A DNA stretch of 64,000 nucleotides, from contig JAODTK010005220.1 of NCBI GenBank assembly GCA_026419785.1, forward strand, positions 248,001 through 312,000, read 5' to 3'. Under the pieces are notes generated by a model. It was given only the letters and a program-made list of their open reading frames with translations, made no database searches and was not told where the DNA came from. A program made the position numbers and the translations under genes. Source of the stretch: Sclerodactyla briareus (taxonomy: Eukaryota; Echinodermata; Holothuroidea; Dendrochirotida; Sclerodactylidae). Each line of letters opens with the position of its first letter. Positions within the stretch are counted from its first letter, which is position 1. Shown piece by piece: positions 54,535-64,000 of this stretch.

Positions 54535-57400
54535 GTTTCCTCCGAGAGTATTAAAGGTGTCAATTCTTGGGGTGTCAACTCATCAATAGCTTGGCTGGTG
54601 CATACTGCTAGGAGGTCCAGATAATTCCATGGGTTCAGGAAGCCAAGTAAGGACCCTTACGCACACCCCCATATTAATCATGGATGAGAACTGGCGATAC
54701 ATAATCTGTCTTCTCTTCTCGACTAGTGCCCAGATGATATCGAGGCAGAGGTGTAGCCAATCTCAACCTGCTCCCATTTGAAAGGACCTGCAGTGAACTC
54801 CAGGACCTGAACACTTTCTCGGAACCTGGAATAGCAGAGAAGTTCAACAGGTCATTGCTGCAAATATCCCTTTACCAACCCCAGAAAGTCCACTTCATTA
54901 CCAGCGAGACCATGAAGATCAAGAACTTTCCCATCGCAACTGCAATCCAAGCCACCTAGGGGGTAATGTCCAGTGACTGCTGGAATTCAAACCCAGATTG
55001 TTGGCTTTCAAAGCATCATTGACACCACTCTGCCAGTCTGCTGCCCTTAGGGTCCAAAAAGAGGTCTTTTCAGCACCTCCTTGAGTTTTTAGATGTATGT
55101 AGTTCTGTCAGTACAATTTAAAATGCAACACAATCGCGCGAGGATTATGAATTGCGGAGCAGAATGTTTTGGGCAGTGATAACAACTCCTTTAGTTGATC
55201 CCCTGCCCCTGTATCAACTAAAAAGTAGACCTTGCAGAGTAAGCCCTATTGAGTTAGCAGTGTACACATCAGCCTACAGAGCTATTTGCATAACTGTGCT
55301 AGGACAAACCAACCTGGGACCGTGTCCCCCAGCTCCGCCTAAGCGTCACAGCCAGCGGAGACACATGTGACCAGATTGTGGGAGTGTTTAGCATTCTGCC
55401 AGCACTCTCTGCTAGATGTCCAGGGACTTCCCCCAAGTGAGATGGAGACACGCTGGTCTCTGCCTGTGACTCGGATGTCAAATCTTGCAAGATACTCAGT
55501 ATGTGATATCACTCTGTATTTATAGGCCCACAGTTAGCTATAGTGGACTGATAGTGAACAGAAACTTTCTTGATTTCATTAAATGAGTAGCACATAATAT
55601 GCTGGAAAAGAATACAGTGTGGTACAATAACACATTCTACAACATAAAACTGAAAATCCAGTTGCAAAGAATGTAATGGTTTCAATATTTTGAGGAAAAT
55701 GTGGTTTCAGCTCTAATTATGCAAATTAGATGGGTAAGCAATGATGAAATCATTTTCATGAGATCATATGGATGTCCCCTCAAATACTTCAGTATTTGCA
55801 AGTAGTTCCTATTTCTGGCAAGCCAAGCAATTTAGTGGAGTGAAATTACACAGAGGATTTCCTGTCCCTGAATATGGAAAATCAATGATGCCCATTTTGC
55901 ATAATTTTATGCAAAACAGGTGGGAGAAGGAGATAGTTAATCACAATCTACATTGAGATTGACATCAAAATTGATTGCAAATTGCAGTTGCAGTACAAAG
56001 TACAAACGGCTGGTGTGCCAATTTTCTTCAGAAGCTTGTGATACTGTGTGGTCACTCACTCAAAGCTATGCCGCCATGGGAGAGGGGGCATGTTCCCCCC
56101 AATTATATTTTGACTTGAAATTTTATTTTTGGCTCGAAAGAATGAGGTGTAGATATAGGGAAACTGTGGCTATAAATAGCACCAGACTGCTTCTAAGGAC
56201 GTTTCAACATCAATATTGTTCCATAGGGCAGGGACAATCCCCTCACCTGAGACCCCCTACCATTAGACCCCTCACCCATATTTGTCATCAAATGAAGATC
56301 ACCACCTCTCGATATCCCCCCCCCCCCTCCAAGCAGGCCCCGACCAGGATATCCTGGCACCGCCCCTGCTCGCTCTCTCACTCACAGGGTTTGTGTCATA
56401 CTAAAGATTTAAACAGGCATTGTCCTCTCATACAAACTGGTGGACAAGCAACGACTTTAAACCGCCTCAGTGCATTTCAGTAGAACAGGATAATATATTG
56501 CCAATGATATGGCATTGCAAAAGTTCCCATATATCATTGGACAATATCCTTTCTGTGGTGTCAGTGTCACTGATACCACTGCTATTCTTTCGCAACACAG
56601 TCAAAGAGTGAGTAGTGTGTTGCAGTGGTCGAAAGATACCCGCTCACCCAAACTGGAAAACCGATGAGCCGAATTAATCTGCAAATGGCATTATAGGAAC
56701 CCCTACAGTTGCCAGCGAGTGAATATGTGTATTACTCCTGTACAAGTTTGGTACATTTGTGATGCTACAGTGTTCACACCTGCCATGCGGGTTACCAGGT
56801 AGCAGGCCTGCGGACAGAGACATGTAAATGTCAAGACTGATATCATACAGGAATGGATGATGAGTGAAATAATGGCAATTGCTGAGACACTAAGAATGGC
56901 CTGATCAATGCGATTTTATTTGTGAGTTCCACACGTCTAAATGTTTAGGTATGAATAGCAATCTCTAGCACAGAAGGTAAAATTCCACGGCTAGCGTCTA
57001 AGGAATTCTTTATCATGATGTAATCCTGGTTTATATTCCGCAACAAATATTTTCTATTACAATATTTGTATGAGTTCTATTCAATGTGGGCTGCTTCAAG
57101 CAATCAAAAGATGGTATTGATTGTCAAGACTGCACTATTCCGCATTTGATGTTTAACAACCAGGCCCTGTCAACTGCACTCTAGCCAGATACTCACTGGA
57201 ATTCAAATGATTGGATCTCTTGTGGCAATGAGCTTATTGATCAGTTGATCAGGTACACACAGACTAACACTGCCTGAACAGTGTTCAGATATGTTTTCCT
57301 CCCTTTTCCAAATTTTCCTTCCCCTTGGCACCTAACATGAATCTACAAGACAACTTTCCAAATCCCCCCCCCCCCCCACAAGAGCCACATTGTGAGCAGA
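54535..57400. other. No confirmed gene; poly-C runs
   Basis: C runs occur at 56,318-56,329 and 57,365-57,377. A plus-strand frame near 54,762-54,960 reads FERTCSELQDLNTFSEPGIA and continues to a stop, but has no border support and does not match the missing TSG101 end. A 176-codon frame at 55,953-56,483 is low-complexity and unsupported. Confidence 0.4.
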
Positions 57401-57439
57401 AGAAGGGCCGACACTGTTTCATGCTTGATTTGATCGTGT

Positions 57440-57525
57440 CCTTTTCTGGCATCCAAGGAATTCTATGTAGTCACAACATTGTGTGAAGGTTTGTGTGTGT
57501 GACGCTTTTCTGATGAATAGATAAT
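57440..57525 (+). repeat. Head of the ACTCGACCCCACC repeat family
   Basis: GGAATTCTATGTAGTCA, then (GT)n and GACGCTTTTCT match the unit head at 10.59-10.65 kb (GGAATCTATGTAGTCAT, (GT)n, GACGCTTTGCT). The rest of the unit is absent. Confidence 0.65.
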
Positions 57526-57759
57526 TGGAATAACAGAAGAGCATGGCGCCAGACTTGGGTGGCAGATGTTATCTTAGGAGAGATGGCATGTATTGGTCTT
57601 GGTGCTTTTTTTGCTGACAAGTTGTTCTAAAGTTCCTGAAAAGAGGACTCATTTGTATGGTGAGGATTTGGAAGTGGGGGCGACCTCCAAAAAGTGTTAT
57701 CTTTCTAGGTCAGAGACCATGATATTAGGCACAATCCTAAGAAGTGATGGCATTAATTT

Positions 57760-58056
57760 TTGCACAGCCAAAGTATAAGCATAGATCTTGTCACAAAAAA
57801 TAGTGTGACAAATTTCATGAATTGTGTGTTCTTCAGGAAAAACCGTTTTTCTAAAGAGGAATATACGAAAAATTTCTTGGGGGAAATAATTTGCATGGAA
57901 AGAGGTGTTCCCTGGTTATATAGTGGTGGGTTATGTATTGCCCAGGCCTATATATCCATTTTTTGGGAGGAGGAAAATGTTTTAAACATGTACATTGTAT
58001 TAGATCATCTTATGGATTCCAGAAATTTTGATATTGCATCATCGGAGCTCTCCTAA
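57760..58056 (+). pseudogene. Coding-like frame, not recognised
   Basis: An open frame of 98 codons has a plausible protein composition (FFRKNRFSKEEYTKNFLGEI, ICMERGVPWLYSGGLC, YISIFWEEENVLNMYIVLDH). I cannot name a family. There is no promoter or splice evidence, so it may be a remnant or chance. Confidence 0.25.
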
Positions 58057-58059
58057 AAT

Positions 58060-59290
58060 TAAAACCAGTTGTTTTGTGCTGATGGAATAGCTGACATTAC
58101 TCCAGTCCTTGGAGTAGGGATTTCAGTGGATTTTTTGATCAAAGGTGTTGGTCAGACCAGAAATTTGTTTGGGTAGGGATGGATCCAGCAGGAAACTCAG
58201 GTTATATACAATATCGTACTCAGCAGGAAACTACCCGTGGGACTGGAGTGACCTAAATAGTCAGGATTAGGTGACAAGCCGAATGGGCGGTGGCACTTTT
58301 TGGGATGTAGGCAGTGTCGAGTCACCATGGTAGTCCTCAGAATCCCGAGTCAAGTCCAATCCTTGGGTGGGTCCAATTAAAGGCTTGTATTCCATTGTAT
58401 GGTTCAAAAACAGAAGGTTATGCAGTTGATAGTTGTTGCAATCATTCCCCACGAAAACAGTAGATTGTATAATCGAACAATCATACCAATGCAAAATGGT
58501 TACTAGCTTTCACACAAACCTGTTTTGGATTGGAGTCATCACCGAGGAAGTTCCTTGTGTGTGTTTGTGGTCTTAAATTGAACTTTGTCTCGAGCCGAGG
58601 CGAACAGCGGAGTCACAACAAGAATTGAAGAGACGACGGGGATGTATCTATGCGTGTTTGTTGAGATGGGCCAAAATTCAGTCGAAGGCCAGGACAAAAC
58701 GTAGGCATATTTTGGAACATGGCCACGAACTTCCATGTATGCCCAAGACTGAAATCTTGGAGGACGCCTGCTCCCAAGATCGAGTAGAAGTTTTATTCCG
58801 ACTGTGGTGGTATTAGATATATATATATAAGGAAACTAAGGAATCCATGTTGAGAGGGGTTGCCAGGTAGCTGTTTGTCACCAGATGGGAAGATCTTTTG
58901 AATTGCTGTATTGACCCCTCTCAATAATAATAATAGACAGGACAATGAGGTAAGAAAATAGCTGTACATTTTTAAATAAAAGCTCGAGTGATGTAAGATT
59001 TTGCACTCTTTTACATTATCTCATTGAACAGTTACATTGATAACACATTAAGAATACACAGCTTTGGGGACGAAGCAAGACTAGAAGATTATCTATATTG
59101 CCTTGCCTTTTCTTTTTTTATGTGCAATCCAATCGGTTAGTCTCCCCGTATGAAGGAGGTTGATTATCAACAAGAAACAGGAGGACTCCTCGCAATCATG
59201 AGTAGTGGTCGAACTGTCCAAATGATTCTTGAAGAGGCGAGGTGTTTTAACCGTTTCGTAACAAACGCAGGAGATGAGTGTGACGATGCT
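58060..59290. other. No gene seen
   Basis: A short (TA)n is at 58,818-58,829. Nothing else recognised. Confidence 0.4.
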
Positions 59291-59295
59291 GATGT

Positions 59296-59406
59296 CATAA
59301 CGGAGAAGAGAAACTCCCTACGGTTATCAGAACCACTGTCATTGTGCCGTTGCATGCATAACGGAGAAGAAGAAATGCCCTACGGTTATCAGAAACCACT
59401 GTCAAT
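59296..59406. repeat. Direct duplication, about 60 bp
   Basis: CATAACGGAGAAGAGAAACTCCC and GGTTATCAGAACCACTGTCA at 59,297-59,341 recur as CATAACGGAGAAGAAGAAATGCCC and GGTTATCAGAAACCACTGTCA at 59,356-59,403. The two differ by a few bases, so the duplication is fairly recent. Confidence 0.9.
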
Positions 59407-59409
59407 TAG

Positions 59410-62400
59410 TTAGTATAGGGTATATCTAATCATAATGCACTCACTTATGGAGGTTTTCGTTGTTGCCCTTTGACTACCAAGACGACAATGTCCCTTCTTT
59501 TAAAAGGTGATGAGAGGAGGGTGCTGTCACCTCTACAGTGATGAATAGGCAGCAACACTGTTCAATTCAACCTTTTGCCAATGCACAACAGCATAACATG
59601 CTCTATTCTCAGATTTTGTAACAGCTTTTATTCAGTCAGGGAAAAAATATTGGATTACCGAAAAAATGATCGAATGAACCCCCTTAGCCTTCCATTCTCA
59701 AAGAGGAGCAATTACTTGAAATTTCATTTTGCAGAAGGCTCCAGATTGGGTTAGCAGTTGAAAGGATCTATCTTATTGTAACTCGGTATCTAAAGGGGGC
59801 CTCATTCGAGATACGGCAGGTAGAAAGTACCCCAAAGTCAGTTGTACACATGAAAGATGACATCGAAATAAGTACATGCCTACTTCCATTGTCATCTCTT
59901 CGCCTGTGCCACTTTTTCAGGGATTCCTATCGGCTGGAATTCAATTCAAAATTTGGTTTCCTTGATGTTATAAATAGAATTATTATAGAACATTTCGTGA
60001 CCATTACTCCTCCAACCCGTCTGGTGCGGAGTAAATAAAACACTTGTGATTAACTACTGCAAGATTGGAGGGATAATGTCGTAAACAGACTTTGGGACTT
60101 AATATCACTACACACCATGGCAACACCCAGAGCAACCACATTGATGTTTGACTAGGCAGGCCACCTCATTAGATCGAACAACATTCATTACACTACAGAG
60201 TAACGTCAAACGGAAACAGAAAATCATAAAATAAAATTGGTTCGCCTATTATGTACACTATTTTTTTATCTAAATATCTACAACTGCGCCTTGTTTTATG
60301 CCCTGTTGGCACAATGGGGGAGGGGGGGGGGGGAAGACATATAAAACATAAATAACACTAGTGTCCGCTGTATTCTACAAACATTCCTATAGGTACAAAC
60401 ACTATCCACGGACCCTAACCTCCTGGTATCATAACATTGATTCCTAACATAAATTAGGTTAACATCAAAACAAACAAACTCATTCACAAACATGACTACA
60501 TGACCCAGGAATAAACATGACACCAGGTGCTATACCAATGTAGCCACAGTGAAATCAAATTTTTATCTTGCCAAATTTGCCCAAAGCTGTCTTCTACTTG
60601 CAGGGAGCTGGTGTTTATAAAACCTTGGCGGCAAGTCAACACAAACATGACTGTTCCCATGCTGTCCTCGCCTCACCCCCTCCCCAGGACGGAGGTTTTT
60701 CTAATAAGACGTCACCACACTTTTAAAACTGTGGAGCAACACAAACATGACTGTTACCCCCACCCACAACTCCCATGGCTGTACCCTTTGCCCTAAGGAT
60801 ATGATTCCACAGCAAAAGGTCTTTGAGACTCATGAATCATATTCCTTGGGCTGTCGGAACAACAAAAATTCTCGAATACCATTTGTTAACACTCGGTACT
60901 TTCAATGTGTGGTAACCTGTAGTGACGCTACAGCTGGACTGGGCTCTCGATTGGTACACACTATAGCAATGGACCCCTCCTATCAGTCCCACAGTAGTAT
61001 ATACAATCTTGCACCCTAATTTGCCCGAACCCAGACATTGTCCCAGAACACTAATTCTGAATTAGCCCTGATGTTTTTCTTTTAAATTAATATTCTGGAG
61101 GCGATGATGATAGTATAAACCAGATGCAAGTATCAATAACTAATGACTGGATTTGTAGCAGAGCTTCAATTTTGGATATTCTCAAAACATTCCCCAATTT
61201 TTCAGGTATTTGCTGAAAGAGCTCTGGAAACTACCGCACACAAAAAATGCAGTGACAAGTGTCCCTGGAGGTATGTCATACAGGGCACTGATGAGTGAAT
61301 TGTTAGGTGGGATTTCAAAACTGATACTTGCGTCATCGGCCTGAAATGAAGAAGACCGGATTGTGTGGCTCTCTGGTCATGGGATCCTCAACGGCAAGCC
61401 ACATCCATATTATACAAAGCAAGACAACAGAGGGGCTATGGCCTTTGGTGTTACAGTGACGTAGATTGGCAATCATCAGACCCCTGGGCGTGATATGGAT
61501 GGGAGCAGCTCTGAATTGAATTTTTCTAACAATGCCATATTATTGCGTGTGATGGTTCACAGAAAATTTTCCTCAACACTTCAATAGGAAAATGAAAACT
61601 GTAGCCAAGAATGTGCAGCTGAAGCCCAAAAGTGAACAGGAGGCCACCGTTTCAGCTTTGCACAGGCGTTTTGCAGGCTCGTTTTGTACCGTCACTCAAG
61701 TTACAAAAAATCTGAATCCTTCAAATGGTTTTTATAGAGAATTACACCATCAATGGTGCCAAAACAAGGGTTGAGGTTGCAAACAGTTCCAGATCAGGTT
61801 AGAAAATGGGACATGAGATTTTCCATTAAGGAAAAGTTTGATGTTGCAATCACGGTCGATATCGCACCGCCCACTAGTCCCACCCATAATTCTGTTTGAC
61901 AGGGGCAAGACAAATCTACAGGCCGGTGTATTGGCAAGCCATTATATGGTTATAATCATTTTTTATGGAAAACAGGCTCATAATATGCATGAGAAAGAAC
62001 ATACAAATAACAAAAATCCGGCGGAAGTTACACATATGCAAATCTTTTGTCTTGGACACTGAGAAAAAAAATGTGAGGATTCAGTTCACGAAATGCACAT
62101 GGTGGTCCCTGCCTGCGCACAAAGCAAACGGAAACTATTCACACACATGGATGATATGCGGGTTAATTGATGATTGTTGGGTTACCAATACGGAATATGA
62201 AATACACAAATGTTAAAGGCCTACAACAGTAATGACGGATTACAACCGTTCTAACAATACATCCATCGCATGCCACTCTTCACATCGCCTACATTCCAAA
62301 AGCTACAACAAGTTTTGGGCCCCCACATGATCGACAAATGTTAAGGCTATATCCAGAAGTTTGTTCCTGGGCCCACAAGAGGTAGATTACATTTATACAT

Positions 62401-63555
62401 TGGTGTACATAATAATATAATTCCATGCAACATACAAAATCAAGCACGCTTGGTGAGGACGTTGTCCACACCAATGTCACATGTATAAAAGAACCACAAA
62501 AGATGTCACTATAGCAACCAGGACAATCGATTACACTGCCGATGTACACAAGGCGTACTCGCTTCAATCCACGTTTATAGGCTACAACAAAGGATGCAAC
62601 AGCTTTGAAAGACTACAATTATTTACTGTAATTCAGGCCACATTCGTGTGTTTATGTATTTTAAATGCATTTGGTTTTTAATACAAAAAAACATAAGAAA
62701 AGGAGCTTCGCCACAGCAATAATAATCACGATAACATTCTCTTAGAGCACCTCTGAAAAGGACTTGGTCTAACTGGAAGTTGATTCACTCCCCGATCGAT
62801 AAAAATCCTTCCCCTTTGGAGTAGCCCACGAATGGTGGGCTAAAGCATGCTGACAGTCTCGACCTGCAGTCTTTCATGTTTGAGAGCAGTGTTTTTTTCC
62901 TTTATACCCAGAGCAGTAGGAAATACAGCTCTAACGAATGAGAAGGAGGAACAGAGAGAACCCCAACACGGTATAAGACACAGGAACTCGCGGAAAAGGT
63001 GACCAAGACCACCCACCTTCCCCTCATAATTCCCTCCAGTTTTCAGGTTTTCTGTCAACTTCCAGACCAATTGAAATTGTAATTGGCATCTTACTGGAGC
63101 TTACCATAAATAGTCAAGTAAGAAGAGTGAATGTGAGAAAATTTCGTAGTCCAATGGTTGCTAACAGTGCCTATATATTACTACTACATGCAAGCACAAC
63201 TATTATGTCAGTAGCCTGCCTATATTCAGTGATACAACTTCGGCGAGCCTATACCCGAGGGTTGAAACCTGTTTGACTGTAAAGCTGTGTTTACTGGGTT
63301 GCCAAAGCGGTAAAGGAACATTGAGGATTGCCAGAAATATTCCCTCGTCTGTCAATGAAAGCTGTCTCTAGGACTCACAGAACCCTGTGGGACATTTTTC
63401 GCAGTTGTCACAGATTAGTGTAGCTTTTAATAGGTCAGCACGGGGCCACCTCCTTTCAGAAAGTTTTTTACTTTGACTAAAATCACACCGCGTCCGGCTG
63501 TGGGCGTGTTTTGGGGGCACCGGACCAGTCCCCATGCTACTCACCAGAACCAGTA
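59410..63555. other. No confirmed gene; poly-G at 60,317-60,332
   Basis: CAACACAAACATGACTGTT occurs twice at 60,637 and 60,738, a small duplication. An exon-like piece at 61,206-61,270 is listed separately. No other coding, RNA gene or repeat family was recognised. Confidence 0.4.
61206..61270 (+). CDS. Candidate orphan exon, not recognised
   Basis: CCCCAATTTTTCAG precedes a 65-base block that ends at CCTGGAG before GTATGT, both good borders. Frames read VFAERALETTAHKKCSDKC or YLLKELWKLPHTKNAVTSVPG. Neither matches the expected TSG101 C-terminus. It may be chance. Confidence 0.2.
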
Positions 63556-63564
63556 ACAGTGGGC

Positions 63565-64000
63565 CGACAGTTTCAAATTGAAGAAAAAACGCAGGCAGAT
63601 ATAATGGTGGGAATGGGAGAAAACTAGGTCAAACCCCATCTTCGATAAGCATTGGAGTTATTGGCCTTCCAAATTTGGTCCATTATGTTCCAGAGAAGTT
63701 CAGGGTAGATCCCTATTGTGCAATAACGGGATGACGTCACAGTTGAACATAACAACAGATAATTATGTTAATGTAGTGCGTTGGTGCATGCTGATCAAAA
63801 ATAACTATAGTTATTTACATTTTGCGAGTTTGTTTTCCCAAAGTGACGGTCAAAAACCTGCAACCAAATACAGCAACCCTCTCTCATAGACAAATTATCT
63901 TAGAAGTATGGAATCATTTATGTAATTGCCTGCGGGGATGGATGCTTTCAATATGTGCAATACACATAAACAAAACTTCAAAAGCCTCTAACCTTGTAAC
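63565..64000 (+). repeat. Third, partial copy of the sequence inside the TSG101 duplication
   Basis: GCAGGC, GAGTTATTGGCCTTCC-AATTTGGTCCATTATG, AGATCCCTATTGTGCAATAA, GATGACGTCACA and, at the end, CTTCAAAAGCCTCTAACCTTGTAAC follow the order of 30,600-31,005 and 34,265-34,683. The window ends about 110 bases before TSG101 exon A would begin if the match continued. It may be only a dispersed intronic repeat. Confidence 0.75.

Noticed and set aside
55953-56483. 176-codon plus-strand frame, the longest in the window
   Set aside because: It is rich in Ser, Pro and His from a C-rich tract, resembles no family and lacks splice or start support.
1-64000. Bacterial or viral origin of the window
   Set aside because: Spliced TSG101 exons, LINEs, SINEs and microsatellites show it is an animal nuclear genome; no CRISPR, operon or phage gene was seen.

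Overview
The window is eukaryotic nuclear DNA from an animal. It has no operons, the coding sequence is split into short exons with GT-AG borders, and it is dense in LINE, SINE and MITE-like repeats, microsatellites and long poly-G/poly-C runs. Repeats of the kind seen here (AGGTCA-rich satellites, units with ACTCGACCCCACCTGGATGG, tRNA-headed SINEs with ATT tails, frequent AGGCCTA words) suggest a marine invertebrate, perhaps a deuterostome. The species cannot be fixed from sequence alone. Repeat copies and coding exons carry many one-base indels, mostly in homopolymers, which looks like a noisy long-read assembly; single frameshifts should not be over-read.

The one host gene I can name is TSG101, the ESCRT-I subunit, on the + strand and spread over about 30 kb (24.6-54.5 kb). 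Six segments are recognisable: the UEV-domain exon (24.56-24.82 kb), the UEV end plus start of the proline-rich linker (31.1 kb and again 34.8 kb), the rest of the proline-rich linker (32.8 kb and again 36.5 kb), a coiled-coil exon (49.0 kb), the coiled-coil end (52.9 kb) and the steadiness-box exon (54.4 kb). The first exons, the start of the coiled coil and the last exon were not found.

Layout: 0-1.4 kb, a decayed LINE reverse transcriptase; 3.3-4.7 kb, three tandem 470-bp units; 5.9-6.2 kb, a tRNA-headed SINE; 6.6-6.8 kb, a 57-bp minisatellite; 8.0-8.4 kb, a minus-strand LINE fragment; 10.6-11.1, 18.9-19.3 and 19.5-19.8 kb, arrays of a 310-325-bp repeat; 16.2-17.3 kb, another repeat array; 21.9-24.1 kb, two LINE 3' ends; 24.6-54.5 kb, TSG101 with introns filled by satellites (27.1-29.6 kb), a 3.7-kb tandem duplication carrying two exons (29.9-37.2 kb), several MITE-like elements (39.8, 42.1, 43.7, 44.1, 45.2 and 50.2 kb), a full-length-looking SINE (48.3-48.7 kb) and a 49-bp minisatellite (52.5-52.8 kb); 54.5-64 kb, mostly unrecognised, ending in a third piece of the sequence found inside the TSG101 duplication.

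The most notable observation is the duplication of two adjacent TSG101 exons. The pair starts and ends in the same codon phase, so both copies could in principle be spliced in. It may instead be two haplotypes placed in series by the assembler. No retrovirus-like, Polinton-like or toxin fossil was recognised.
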